Source: Lucinisca nassula
Lineage: Eukaryota > Mollusca > Bivalvia > Lucinida > Lucinidae
NCBI GenBank assembly: GCA_963580285.1
Contig: CAUZLF010000231.1
Location: 1-64,000, forward strand
Reading direction: 5' to 3'
DNA: 64,000 nt
In this document: in pieces, positions 1 to 11,029 of the stretch
Position numbering within the stretch: the first letter of the stretch is position 1
Layout of the letters: every line of letters begins with the position of its first letter
Position numbers and translations under genes: made by a program
Notes under the pieces: model-generated
Databases searched by the model: none
What the model was told of the DNA's origin: nothing
Seen by the model: only the letters and a program-made list of their open reading frames with translations

Positions 1-204
1 CATCCGTATCTACTACGCAGCTTGCAGATATGTCATTACCCAGCGGGCCGGTAGGGTTGACATTTCAGGACTTTGGACACATCCCTGAGACCGAACCCCA
101 AGAAAACCCTCTAAATCCCCAGTAGTAACAAAAAAAAAACGCCTATTCAAATACATTGTATAAATATGAACAATTACAGATGCATAACTGAGATATTTTT
201 CTTA
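1..204. other. Unassigned left edge
   Basis: No coding signal. A short stretch near 140-165 (cgcctattcaaatacattg) matches the end sequence of the P MITE family, so this is probably repeat debris. Confidence 0.3.
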
Positions 205-385
205 GTTCTGCACAAAACATAGATTGTTGGTGCTCGTTTGAACCCCCTCGATGAGGTGAATGTGCACTTTACTGGTTAACCGCTTGCCCAGGAAAAGTGT
301 GGACAGGTAAACTGACCGGCTCAAAACTAACCTAAATAGTGTTGGTTGGGCCGTTAAACTCCGATACAAACAAACAAAATCAATC
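205..385 (+). repeat. Half of a P MITE joined to a SINE-B 3' half
   Basis: Positions 205-258 hold one arm of the P palindrome (tagattgttggtgctcgtt). From about 259 the sequence changes to the 3' half of SINE-B, with its core (ctgcccagg family) and the tail ggccgttaaactccgatac followed by an (aaac)n-like run. The tRNA-like head is missing, so this SINE is 5'-truncated. Confidence 0.6.
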
Positions 386-1296
386 AATGGCTTCAAACTG
401 CCAATTAACTTTTCATGGTGGTTTTAATCGCCATTTAATCGCCATTTCACAGTTAATGATTTCGACAGGTTTTGTCCTTTTGACATATTTGCCGCCCATT
501 CATAATGAATGAAAACATAAATGTAACAAAACTGAGACAAAATAATAAAAAAAAATAAAATAAAGAAATCCGAGAAATATAATCACTTTATTAAGTATAT
601 TATCCGCATGTTGTTTATTACTAGTAATTACAAAATTAATGCACAAAAAAGCTTTACAGGTTTGATACGATTTATGGTACATATAATGTGGACTTAGCGA
701 TTTTTTGCATCATGAACTGCAATACTGAAAAACAGCTTATAAACGATTTTTAAGCTCTCGGGGAAGCAATTTATCATTTTTCAGTAGAAATAAACTTTAT
801 ATCATCGTAGACTTTGAACAACAGTCTAACAGTATATAACAGTGACTTAATTCCAAACAAACCATTTCTATTTAATATTGGCAACCAAACATGGATATCT
901 GCACGTTTTTTAAAAAAATACATTGCCGTCTATGGAGCATATAGGCATGACATTAAATTGCAGATGGAAGCAATAAGAATTAATTATTCATCACTTTGAA
1001 ATGCACCAAATAAAAACTGAATAATTTTCTTACATGAGGATAACAGTGACTTTTTTCTAGTGTTAAGGATAAATAAGATACGAGGAGTTAATATTTTTTT
1101 CCTTCATAATTTTAATATGAACAACCTTCAAACTATACAGGTAACTTTAACTGCCGATATCCTACGGAAATCGATATTCAACTCGGTAATTTCCGGCGAA
1201 TGAAGGAAAAAGTTCAACATGAAAAATAAAATATATTGAGTGTAAAAGCTTTAAAAAGAACATTAGGCTATTGCACATATGGAGTATTGATGAGTC
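386..1296. other. No recognisable feature
   Basis: AT-rich sequence. Short open frames at 500-682 and 814-999 show no domain or splice pattern I recognise. I see no repeat shared with the rest of the window. Confidence 0.4.
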
Positions 1297-1324
1297 TCAT
1301 ATAGAACATGCATTAAAATATATA

Positions 1325-1470
1325 CTAGTATATAAGTTTGATTTTCTTTTTAAAAGTGTCAAGAGAGTCGGAGTCTCTGACTGTTTGAGGAAGAGCATTC
1401 CATAGCTTCGGGGCTGAACAGGAAAATGAGCCTTTATATATTTCGGTACGTGCGAAGGGTATATAAAGGG
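1325..1470 (-). pseudogene. LINE reverse-transcriptase ORF, C-terminal scrap
   Basis: The minus-strand frame ends with the typical tail of CR1/jockey-type non-LTR retrotransposon ORF2 proteins: an RSF-like segment (GSFSCSAP), then KLWNALPQTVR, then SLDTFKKKIK and a stop. Only about 45 residues are family-like. Upstream residues in the same frame run into a P MITE, so this is a 5'-truncated insertion. Family features are established knowledge; the exact clade is not resolvable. Confidence 0.6.
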
Positions 1471-1499
1471 TGCCATTGACGGATGATCTCCAGACCTCC

Positions 1500-1720
1500 T
1501 CACAAAAACACAGACCGTAGATACCCGTTAGAACCGCCTCGTCGAGGCGGTTCCATCGAGCACCCACAACCCATGTCCCGAATAGAAAAAAAAAACGAAA
1601 GATATCAGAATTCTTTATCTGAAAGCTCTCGTCCCCGACAGCAAAATTGTCAATATATTTGAATATGCATGCTTTCGCAATGAGCCACTGTATGAAAACT
1701 AAAAAAACTAAAAAGTATAC
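1500..1720. repeat. P MITE copy
   Basis: The palindrome at about 1517-1570 has arms ccgttagaaccgcctcg and cgaggcggttccatcgag. The typical P flank follows (aatatatttgaatatgcatgctttcg). Confidence 0.7.
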
Positions 1721-1841
1721 AATAAATTCTACGCACCATGCCAGGTAGGGTGCACAACCTGTCATTGTTTTCAACGGAGGCGAACGACTCTTGGGACTAA
1801 GCCTTGTTGTTTGCGTGTCCTTATGTAGACGTCTTCTACTT

Positions 1842-2066
1842 TTAACCCTTTTTGTACCAGAAACCCCAAAACTGGTAGTTGGCTAACAGTGCAGGCCCAG
1901 ATCGGACGCCACAGAACGCGGCGTCTGATCGGGGCCTACACTGTTTGTGAAACATTCAGCCAGTTTCCAAATAGATTTTGAAGAAAACACAACCTGACAC
2001 CCCTAAATTTTGAAATTGACTCCTGCTATATATGAGAAAGATTCCATGTGGTACGAAAAGAGTTAA
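1842..2066 (-). mobile_element. T MITE with TTAA ends and internal hairpin
   Basis: A 225 bp unit flanked by TTAA on both sides, with terminal inverted repeats ccctttttgtacc (left) and ggtacgaaaagag (right). The internal hairpin has arms aacagtgcaggcccagatc and gatcggggcctacactgttt around GACGCC/GGCGTC. TTAA targets are used by piggyBac-like and Kolobok transposons; which one mobilised it is unknown. Confidence 0.75.
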
Positions 2067-2129
2067 AGAAGGAACATTTGTTTCCTTTGGGAGTAGACCC
2101 CTAGTGATATGGGAGAAAATATTTTTGAA

Positions 2130-2620
2130 AGACATTTCGAAAACACACCTATATAATATTAATCCTCTCAAACCCCAAGTTCATATCATTACGATATCAC
2201 ACCCGTGCATCATAATACATTTTAATGCATTATTTTTTTTTTACAAATTTTCTGAAATTTGTGATATTATTCTTATTTATACTCAAAATATAGATTTCGG
2301 GTACTCGTTAGAACCGCCTCAATGGGGCGGTTCTAACGAGTACTCACAACCTATGTATATGAGCAGAAATAAGGAAAATAGTGGATACCCCCGTAAACCC
2401 CAGTTTTCTTTATATAAGGACTTGTTAGCGTGATGGGTAGAACTGGGGTTTACAGGGGTACACAATACTTTTTCATCTCTGCTCAAAAACATACTCGTTA
2501 GAACCATCTCGTCTTTCTTACCTTTTGAACAAGCATTTTTCAGATGTAAAAAGCGTTTGATACGCTTCATAATTCTAGTCAAAATATAGATTGTGAGTGC
2601 ATGTTAGGGCCGTTTCTATG
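2130..2620. repeat. Two adjacent P MITE copies
   Basis: The first copy has a near-perfect palindrome at about 2296-2356 (gggtactcgttagaaccgcc and ggcggttctaacgagtac). A second one-armed copy follows at about 2430-2620. Between them lies the inner palindrome of this family (gtaaaccccagttttct and aactggggtttacagggg). Confidence 0.75.
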
Positions 2621-2652
2621 ATTACTGGCTGCCTAGTTTTTAGCAAAAATAG

Positions 2653-2741
2653 GAAGAAGAAGAAGAAGAAGAAGAAGAAGAAGAAGAAGAAGAAGAAGAA
2701 GAAGAAGAAGAAGAAAAAGAAGAGAAGAAGAAGAAGAAAAA
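2653..2741 (+). repeat. (AAG)n microsatellite
   Basis: About 90 bp of agaag repeats, degenerating at the right end. It creates a meaningless poly-lysine frame. It splits a P MITE copy whose remainder lies at about 2755-2835. Confidence 0.95.
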
Positions 2742-2837
2742 AGAATACTCCCTTAATCCCAATTTTTCTCTCTTTTTTTAAGTGGGATTGAGTGGGGTGT
2801 TCATTTCGCGGACATGTTAACGTGATGTGAAAGCCCC

Positions 2838-2884
<47 letters not shown>

Positions 2885-2886
2885 TT
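2838..2886 (+). repeat. (TTTA)n microsatellite
   Basis: About twelve tandem ttta units. Confidence 0.95.
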
Positions 2887-2894
2887 CTTAGAGC

Positions 2895-3262
2895 GCAACA
2901 CAGTTAGCTCAAGAGTTATTCTACCTTTTGGACCTTTGGGACCTCGAAAATCTGTTCGAGACAGGGGGAGTTCGAGCCACTGAGGGTTATTACTAGGAGG
3001 CATAACGAGGTACTTTTAGACATCTTTGCGGTGTTCCCTATTGAATATGTATGCTGTGTGTACTCATTAGAATCGCCTCATCGATGCGATTCTAATGAGT
3101 ACACACAGCATACATTTGTAAGATAAAAGACTAAAATCTCCTTAATTATCCCCCACTAGTTCTTATGTAGAGGATTTTTCTTAGGGGCTCAAGAATGGGT
3201 TCGACTCATCCATGGTAAACGAGCCATCGTTGTTCGAGCCATCGAAGTTCTACTGTAATTGT
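2895..3262 (+). mobile_element. G MITE copy
   Basis: Closely matches the copy at 61868-62216 along its length. It contains the internal palindrome at about 3046-3113 (catgctgtgtgtactcatt-type arms, one stem mismatch) and ends with ttcgagccatcgaagttc then tactgtaa. The left terminal repeat is eroded. Confidence 0.75.
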
Positions 3263-3590
3263 TAAACATTCCATTTGACTATATCTGTCCATCATAATAT
3301 ATGCTTTCCGTCTGAGGTCAGTTTGTGAAAAAAAAGTTATGTTACTTTAAAACTGCTAAGAATATTTTGACAAACATACAGACATTGATAAGACCTGGTT
3401 TATGAAATAGTCTAATGTAAGATTTCTTTATTAAAACCTCGCCTATGCAAATTTTTTGGAGTATACTTTTAAATCCTCTTGAAATATGTCGAAAATTTTT
3501 GGCATGCAGATAGATAAAAATATTGACAAACCAAAACCAATGAGTTTTAATAGTACCTGACATCTCATCACGAAAACATGCCTTTATACT
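3263..3590. other. No recognisable feature
   Basis: AT-rich spacer between MITE copies. The minus-strand frame at 3342-3611 has no recognisable domain. Confidence 0.4.
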
Positions 3591-3990
3591 TTTGACCCCA
3601 TTGAATCCCACTTTTATTTAGTGAAACTGGGGTTATAAGGGGTAAACCTTATTTGTCTTATTTTTGCTCTAAAATAAGGATTGTGGATACCCAATACAAC
3701 AATAAGAGTACCCAAAATCTATAATTTGAGCAAAAATAAGAAACTTATCACAAGTTTTCATCTTAAAATGTACATTTTTGGCAGTAAAGTTTGCAATACA
3801 TTTGTATAGGCGTGTTTTCGTAATGTCATTACGGTAACACACCCATGTGCTAAAATGGCGTCTTTCGTATCGCCAGCACTAACATTTGTCGACGAAAATT
3901 TGTGATATTTTTTTCTTATTTAAACTCAAAAGATAGGCTGTTTGTGCTCATTAGAACCGCCTCATTGAGTTGTTCTTAAGATATTAAGGT
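3591..3990. repeat. Two degenerate P MITE copies
   Basis: Positions 3600-3840 carry the inner palindrome (cccacttttatttagtg and aactggggttataagggg), a damaged central palindrome and the terminal part tataggcgtgttttcgtaatg. A second partial copy starts at about 3828 in the opposite orientation, with the one-armed palindrome gtgctcattagaaccgcctc at about 3948. Confidence 0.65.
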
Positions 3991-4639
3991 AGTGGTAGAC
4001 ACTTAATGGCATGATTGCTGTTATGGTGATGTGTCACATGATGTTGTTTGGGCGGATTTTTCCCACCATCTCCGGGGTTGGGGTCGGGGGGGGGGGGGGT
4101 TCAAAGGCAACAAATGAGATAGAGGATTCCATGTTTTTCGCTATAAGAAAACCTTCCCTCTCCCGATCTCGTTAATCTGATAAATAAATCTATAAATATT
4201 ACTTGGTCTATTTTAACTTTTAACTGACGAAAGTGAGTGTGTATTCTAAATAACGTCTGCGTTTTCAGGTACTAATAAACTGGCATGAGAGTAGGGGCGT
4301 GCTGTTTGGAAATTTGTTTCCGCCACGCTCCCCTTACCCCAGCCTTGATAGTCAAGGTCCTCTTAACGTTTAGTGTATATAATTGTGAATATGTTTTAAG
4401 CTTCAGTTTGTATCAAAAGGTGCCACAAGTTTAACCTACCAATGAGGACCATATGTGAGGCTGGTACCCGTGCAAAATATGTCATCATCCTGCAATACAG
4501 TTATTAGTTTTATTGTAATGGAAATCCGTTTGCCCATTTTTGTAGGAAATTAACTGCTCTTGAGTTTAAACTTTTATTTTATTTGTATATTTTAAGCAAT
4601 ACCTTTCATAAAAAAGTATACAGAACCAATAGTACATAC
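3991..4639. other. No recognisable feature
   Basis: Includes a poly-G run near 4086-4100. No coding or shared repeat signal was found. Confidence 0.4.
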
Positions 4640-4790
4640 AAATGACTTATTTACTAAAGTTTATAATATGAAAATAGAAGTGAAAGCAATGATCAGGAAT
4701 CGACACAATTAACCCACTGCTCCCATTAGAGACATCAAAAGGAAACCCCACAAACATGAAACAAGTAACAAATTGCTCCATGTTGGAGCA
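4640..4790 (-). repeat. RT retroelement 3' module, terminal fragment
   Basis: Matches the outer end of the module seen at 26.3, 27.7, 34.6 and 35.4 kb (aaaatagaagtgaaagcaat, gatcaggaatcgacacaatt, then tcccattagagacatcaaa). Only the outermost ~150 bp is present. Confidence 0.65.
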
Positions 4791-4931
4791 AAGGAGGAAG
4801 CGCTGCGGAAAACAGCCTTTGTTTCTTTTAATTTCATTAAAAATTTTCATAATTTTGCATGTCTTTAAAGGATTGGACCTAATACCAAGAAGAATTTGTC
4901 TTTTTCTTGCTAATTCATTACAGGAAAGGTT

Positions 4932-5024
4932 TATGAAACTACGTAGTATGACCCATCTTCTTTCTTATGAATGTTTTCATTGCTCTTGAAGGAACTCATT
5001 TTTGATTTTTATTTTCTAAGGCCA
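4932..5024 (+). ncRNA. Hammerhead repeat relic (3' half only)
   Basis: Starts inside the ribozyme core at gaaactacgtagtatgaccc: GAAA, the self-complementary stem III actacgtagt, and the 3' strand of stem I. It continues with the same downstream sequence as the 38.8 and 39.2 kb repeats (cttctttcttatgaatgttt, ctcttgaaggaactcat). CTGATGA and stem II are missing, so it cannot be catalytic. Confidence 0.7.
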
Positions 5025-5659
5025 TTTCGATTTCAGGGCAGTGCAAATCATCAACAGAGGAATTGGAACAAGAGTATGAAACATCGCGAGCAGGTCATAA
5101 AGAGCATTTCGTCGCAAATAAGCAACCGAATACTTAAGGAATTTTGAATGATTTAAGAATTATCTCTGTGAAGTCCATCTATCACCAGTCAATGACACAT
5201 TACCCGATTGTTCGTTATCACCCCCTCGCAACAAACTTGCGGTGGGGATATACAGACCAGCTACCGGTAATAACCCATTTTTGTTTTTGTTTCGCGGAGA
5301 AACCGCCTAACGCGAAATCGGCTATTTTCTCCGCAAAACAGCGAGAAAAGATAAAATGAGCGAGAAATATTTCGCTGAAATTTCTCCCGGTTTCGCGGAG
5401 AAAATTCTCGGACATTCTCGACGAAAAATTTACCGATTGCTTGCATTGAAAATGAAATTACCGGCGTTTCGCGGAGAAAAAAATACAACTGGGCTTACGT
5501 AAAATTTTCGGCTCATTATTATTTCTTCGTTTGTTTGGCGTTGTTTTTGTAAACGGAGGCAAATTGTAGTCATTGTTAAATCATAATCAAATATTCTTTC
5601 ATGTTACTAAAAATTCCTTTTAGTGATTTATTTTTTAAAAGTCTCATGACAACTTTTAT

Positions 5660-5935
5660 TCACATCACGAAAATACGCCTATTTATTCGTTAGCCGCTTA
5701 AACCCAAATTTTAACTGGGGTTTACAGGGGTATACAATATTTATCTAATTTCTGCTCACATAGATTGTGGGTACTCGTTAGAACCGCCTCGTCGAGTCGT
5801 TTTAAAGTGTACCCAAAATCTTGAGCAGAAATATGAAAAAAAAACAAACAGAATTTTTATCCGAAAATTTTCCGTTTTTAGTGGTAAAATTTTACAATAT
5901 ATTTGAATAGGCGAGTTCTCATAATGAGTCGTACA
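5660..5935. repeat. P MITE copy inside large TIR element A
   Basis: Central palindrome near 5764-5820 (gtgggtactcgttagaaccg; the right arm is mutated to cgttttaaagtgtacccaaa) with the inner palindrome around tttaactggggtttacaggg. The equivalent copy in element B is at 21400-21660, so it predates the duplication of the element. Confidence 0.7.
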
Positions 5936-5984
5936 TGTAGGTTATTAACACCATAATGATGTGTGACATTTACCAAAAGCTCAG

Positions 5985-6265
5985 CTTGATGAAATAGATG
6001 GGCTGCATGATGCTTCCACGCAGAGCTGAAACCGACCCGCATGCGAGTACTGGTAAACCGCTTACAGGATCTAAGCCTGCCCAGGCAAAGTGGTACGAGT
6101 CGGACCGCCAATGCTTATAAACCCTGTTGGTTTCATTGGGTGGCAGGGCTTGAGATGCCATTTCATCTCAATGTCGGGTAAAATCCCACAAAATTGGAAG
6201 CGACGTCTCCAAAATGACCTTTACAGTGTTGAAGGGGACGCAAAACCTCAAACAAACAACACCAA
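5985..6265 (+). repeat. SINE-A copy
   Basis: Near full length: gaaatagatgggctgcatga, the core with ctaagcctgcccaggcaaag, then gacgtctccaaaatgacctt and the tail aaacctcaaacaaacaac. No clear tRNA-like A/B box precedes it, but its core and tail match SINE-B, so the two share 3' domains. Confidence 0.75.
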
Positions 6266-6789
6266 AAGCTCAGATTCGCCTCATTTATATATGATTACAA
6301 ACTGTCAAATTCGTACAGCAAGCGGTGCTTTGAATGCAAAGTTAGTGACCAGTTAACGAGGAACACATGAATTCCACCGCAGGCTAGGTCTATGTCACGA
6401 ACGAACGGACGAAAAAACATATACCTATTTCGGGCCAGGTTTCATGCAGGCGTGTGAAAAAGGACATGCTACTTTGCATTCGCACGCATTATTTGCGCTA
6501 CTAAGTTTACTTCCCCAACCCCTCATCCACCCCTAACTAATAAATATCCCAGTTGGAGCAAACAGGTGGTGCATCAACATGTTAATAAAGCCCATGTAAT
6601 GAACGAACCACTATTCACCATTTTACATGCACACATACATGCATAGAGAGAACTGCAGTTTACAAGGTATACATTTTCCTTAATCTGTTCCTAGACATCC
6701 AATGTAGGATGTGGGTACTCGTTACCAACTACATGTATGTGGCCCGAGCGAGGCGCAAACCACAGGGGAGAGACCTAATGACCCGATGA

Positions 6790-7020
6790 TTAACCCTTAT
6801 TGTACCAAATGGAATCTTCCTCCTTATATATACATGTACAGGAGTCCATTTTGAAACTTAGGGGTGTCAGGTTGTTTTTTTCTTAAAAATTTAGTTCGGG
6901 TAATGGCTTAACGTTTTGCAAACAGTGAAAGCCCTGATCAGACGCCGCGTGCTGCGGTGTCCGATCTGGGCGTGCACAGTTTGCCAAGGTACCCATTTAG
7001 GGGTTTCTGGTACTGAATGA
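6790..7020 (+). mobile_element. T MITE inserted in element A
   Basis: Begins TTAA then cccttattgtaccaaatgg. The hairpin arms are gccctgatcagacgccg and gtccgatctgggcgtgc. The equivalent place in element B (about 24505) is an empty site reading gatgattaaaattcagcg, so the insertion is younger than the split of the two copies. The right end is eroded. Confidence 0.75.
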
Positions 7021-7209
7021 GTCAGCGCTCTTACCCATCAGGACACGGGGCGAGTTACCTTCGGGGTGAACAGTAGACTTAACAAGATACCCAGGTTGCA
7101 TGTCTGTACAAACGTCGCTGATTATCTTGGAGGATTTTGTAGTTCTGCTCCAAGTTAGAGATCAGACTTATATGCAGCCTTGGAATGCTAACCGCGCAAT
7201 TTCCCCATA

Positions 7210-7430
7210 TTAACCTTTTTGTACCAAATGGAATCTTTCTCCTTATATACAGCATGGGTCCATTTCAAAATTTAGGGCTTTCAGGTTGTGTTTTCAAAAT
7301 TAGGAAAATGACCGAACTTTTTGCAAACAGTGTAGGCCCTGATCAGACGCCGCGTTCTGCGGCGTCTGATTTGGGCCTGCACTGTTTGCCACGGTACCCG
7401 TTTAGGGGTTTCCAGTCTGAAATGGGTTAA
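7210..7430 (+). mobile_element. T MITE inserted in element A, second copy
   Basis: TTAA on both sides. The hairpin (agacgccgcg ttctg cggcgtctga) is well preserved. Element B has the uninterrupted sequence ccccatattgatgtacatg, so this is a filled/empty-site pair. Confidence 0.8.
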
Positions 7431-7809
7431 TGTACATGTATGAGCAAAATTGAATTGTAAAAGCATGAAACTCAAGCGGCCTCCGCGGCCTACTCTTAAA
7501 CATTAGATCTCTCACTTGGGCTACATGTAAGCTTAAGGGTAAGCATCAGTGATGTTTAATTACTCGCAGTGTTATAAAAAGATCAACCAAAATGTAGAGT
7601 GAGATCAGCGCCCACACATACATGTACAAGCAGGATCCCCGTTATTATATACATTGAGTTTGATTTTTCTAATGTATTTACTTGAGAAAAAAATAAAGTA
7701 CTCCCAATGTGGTGAACCGGTAGAAAATCAACAGTTTTCAATTTATGAAGCGTTTACACAACAGTAAAAAAGGAACACAGAAAACATTCATCATGTTCAT
7801 ACTGCGTTG

Positions 7810-8141
7810 TGTGTGTGTGAATTCGGGTTTAACGTCGCTTTCAACAATTTTTCAGTCATATCACGACGGTGTCTGGTTGCGACAGGGAGCTCAATGCTCA
7901 CGTTTATAGTGCTGCCTCACTGAAGTATCATGTCCCAGACACATTACATGATACCACACCCAGTCACATTATCCTGACACTGGATCGACCAGTCCTAGCT
8001 CTACCCCGTAAATCTGAGTGCCAAGCGAGGAGCAGCTAGTACCATTGTTAACGATTTTGTTATGTCGCGGCCCGGGATCGAACCCGAGACCTCCCGTTCC
8101 CCGGAGCGGACACTCTACCAACTGAGCTATCGGGGCCGGTT
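7810..8141 (-). mobile_element. SINE-D (tRNA-derived) with 11 bp target-site duplication
   Basis: The minus strand starts with a tRNA-like head: A box tagctcagttggtagagtg and B box GGTTCGATCCC. A body of about 250 bp follows, ending gcgacgttaaacccgaattc and a (ca)n tail. It is flanked by atactgcgttg at 7799-7809 and 8142-8152. Element B has a single copy of this target near 25070, the pre-insertion state. The 3' side cannot pair with ggccccg to form an acceptor stem, so it is not a functional tRNA gene. Confidence 0.85.
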
Positions 8142-8554
8142 ATACTGCGTTGTAAAGTGCATAAGATGCAAATCATTATGATTCCAACCGGATCAATATC
8201 ATACTTTACGATGCATTTCGTCATATGCTTCAAACTTTGAGTACCAAATTTTAATGCATGAAAAAAATACTTGCACATGAACAACTATACATGAAGATAT
8301 AGGTAGATTTCGCGGAGAAACATCGTGGACGACTTCACCTGTACTAATTGGCTTTCTCCGAGAAAAAGCGATGTTCGTGGAGAAATTTCGCGACGTTTCG
8401 CGGTGAAATTAACCGCTTTGAAACGCGAAATGTTTATCTTCTCGGAGACATTTCTCGCTTGTTCTCCGAAAAAAGGCCTATTACCGCGGAGAGATAAAAA
8501 AATATGGGTTATTACCCGTAGCTGGTCTGTAGCATAGCTGCCGTGTGTGAGTGT

Positions 8555-10445
8555 GTGAACAGGATTGAAGACAAAACCATCATCGGAGAAGCATCAAACC
8601 TTCCATAAATGTTCCCCATGGAGAGAGGATAAATCCAATTGATTTTTAAATGTCACAATGGACCTGACATTAAAACAATGTGAACGGAATAAAAGACAAA
8701 GCTATCATCATAGAAGTACCAAACCTTCCACAAATGTTTTCCGTGGAGAGAGGATGAACACTGTATATTTTCAAGGTCAAGGTCCAAATGTCAAGGTCAC
8801 AATGGACTTAACATTAAAAACCTTGTGAACAGGAAAGAAGACAAAGTTATCATCATAGAAGCGTCAAACCTTCCATAAATGTTTCCCATGAAGAAAGGAT
8901 GAACCCTATCGATTTTCAATGACAAGGGTCAAATGTCAAGATCACAATGGACTTGGCATTAAAAACAGTGTGAAACGAATAGAAGAAAAAACTCATCATA
9001 GAAGCATCAAAACCTTCCATAAATGTTCCCCATGGAGAGAGAATGAACCTATTGATTTTCAAGGTCAGGGGTCGAATGTGAAGGTCACAATGGACTTGAC
9101 TTTAAAATCCTTGTGAACAGGATAGAAGACAAAGCTATCATCATAGAAGCATCCTACCTTCCCCAAATGTTCCCCATGGAGAGAAGATTAACCCTATTGA
9201 TTTGCAAGGTCAAATGTCAAGGTCACAATGGACTTGACATTTAAAAATTAAGAGCAGGAAAGAAGACAAAACTATTATCATAAAATCACCAAACCTTCCA
9301 CAAATGTTACTAATGGAGAGAAGATGAAAACTATTCATTTCAAGATCAAAAGTCAAGGTCACAATGGACTTGACATTCAAAATCTTGAGAACAGGATAGA
9401 AGACAAAGATATCATCATAGAAGCATCAAACTCTTTCCGGAAATGTTCTCCACTGAAAGAAGATAAAGCCTATTGATTTTCATGGTCAAAGGTCAAGGTC
9501 ACAATCGACTTGAAATAATAAAAAAAAACTAATGAAAAGAATAGAAGACAAAGCAAGCATCACAGAAGCATCAAACCTTCCACAATTGTTCCCCGTGGAA
9601 ATAGAGGGTGAAAACTATTGAGTTTTAAGGTCAAGCGTCAAGGGTCAAATGTCAAGGTCACAATGGACTTAACATTTAAAACCTTGTGAACAGGAAAGTA
9701 GACAAAGTGATCATCATAGAAGCGTCAAACCTTCCATAAATGTTTCCCATGGAGAGAGGATGAACCCTATTGATTTTCAATGACAAGGGTCAAATGTCAA
9801 GATCACCATGGACTTGACATTAAAACATTGTGAACAGATAAGAAGACAAAACAATCATCACAATGCATCAAACCCTCAACAAACATTCCATATGGAGAGA
9901 GGACGAACCCTATTGATTTTCAAGGTAAAGACGAGTCAAGAGTCAAATGTCAAGGTCACAATGTATGTGGCATTAAAAATCTTGTGAACAGGATAGAAGA
10001 CAAAAGCTATCATCATAGAAGCACCAAACCTTCCATAAATGTTTCACATGGAGAGAGAATGAACCCAATTGATTTTCAAGGTCAAAGGTCAAGGTCACAA
10101 TGGACTTGACATTAAAATCCTTGTGAGCAGGTTAGAAGAAAAAGCAGTCTCACAAAAGCATCAAACATTCCACGAATGTTTCCCATGGAGAGGATGGACC
10201 CTATTTATTTTCAGGGCCAAAGGTCAAGGTCACAATGGACTGGACATTAAAAACCTTGAGGACAGGATAGAAGGCAAAGCAATCATCTTTGAATCATCCA
10301 ACCTTCCATAAATATTCCCCATGGAGAGAGGATGAACCCTAATTATTTTCAAGGTCAATGGTCAAATGTCCAGGTCACTGGACTTGACATTTAAAACCTT
10401 GTAAATAGGATGGAAGACAAAACTATCATCACAGAAGCATCAAAG
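8555..10445 (+). repeat. Tandem satellite, ~142 bp unit, AGGTCA-rich
   Basis: Thirteen recognisable units, anchored on the aaaccttcca(t/c)aaatgtt motif at about 8601, 8726, 8871, 9015, 9159, 9296, 9434, 9578, 9732, 9876, 10031, 10168 and 10304 (spacing 125-155 bp). Each unit carries gtgaacaggatagaagacaa, catggagagaggatgaaccc and a cluster such as aaggtcaaaggtcaaggtca. Short open frames inside are by-products. Such AAGGTCA clusters match extended nuclear-receptor half-sites, but binding is only inferred. Confidence 0.9.
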
Positions 10446-10715
10446 GTCTAATATATTCAGATTGGATTTAGACGTTGATGAGTTGTATGCAGTTGCGAGG
10501 GGATGCCTTGTTTTTGTTTTCATGTATATAATAATTTCTTGTTTCAAAAGCATTGTATCATAAGAAACTCCATCCAAAAGGAATGCATGGAACCCTTGGT
10601 GCGAAAAACACTGAAGTGTCCTATGCACTCTGAGTTGAGCTTAGGAAACACTGATTCTTCTCCATCGGAATTCGGAATTATTACTGAGGATACATCAAAT
10701 GTGGACCCATCGGGT
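10446..10715. other. Unassigned spacer after the satellite
   Basis: A 94-codon frame starts at 10503 and runs into SINE-A at 10716. No domain recognised and no second copy in the window. It could be a fragment of an unknown repeat or an exon; nothing supports either. Confidence 0.3.
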
Positions 10716-10989
10716 CTTGAAGAAATAGATGGGCTGCATGATGCTTCCACGCAGAGCTGCAACCGACCCGCACACGAATACTGGTAAACCGCTTAGAGGA
10801 TCTAAGCCTGCCCAGGCAATGCGGTGAGTCGTCCATGCTTATAAACCATATTGGTTTCATTGGACGGGAGGGCTTGAGATGTCATTTCATCTCAGTGTCG
10901 GATAAAAGTCCCACAAAATTGGAAGCAACGTCTCCAAAATGACCTTTACAGTGTTGACGGGGACGTTAAACTTCAAATCAAACAAACAT
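10716..10989 (+). repeat. SINE-A copy
   Basis: Full-length layout from gtcttgaagaaatagatggg to the tail cttcaaatcaaacaaacatg, with the conserved core gatctaagcctgcccaggca. Confidence 0.8.
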
Positions 10990-11029
10990 GAGGTGTACGG
11001 AGTACCAGGCATATTCAGCTATATCTCCT

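Larger units (their letters stand above)
5253..8529. mobile_element. Large TIR element, copy A (TA target site)
   Basis: A 3277 bp unit starting CAGACCAGCTACCGGTAATA and ending in its inverted complement (tattacccgtagctggtctg), with a TA dinucleotide on each outer flank (5251-5252 and 8530-8531). The roughly 250 bp inside each end is packed with TTTCTCCGCG/CGCGGAGAAA motifs on both strands. A collinear second copy lies at 20955-25476. No transposase frame is present, so both copies look non-autonomous. TA duplication fits Tc1/mariner-like integration but does not prove it. Other families have inserted in it: P, SINE-A, two T MITEs and SINE-D. Confidence 0.8.

Noticed and set aside
2597..2791. 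Lysine/arginine-rich open frame
   Set aside because: Translation of an AAG microsatellite.
8060..8138. tRNA-like gene on the minus strand
   Set aside because: It is the head of SINE-D: the acceptor stem cannot close and a SINE body with target-site duplication follows.
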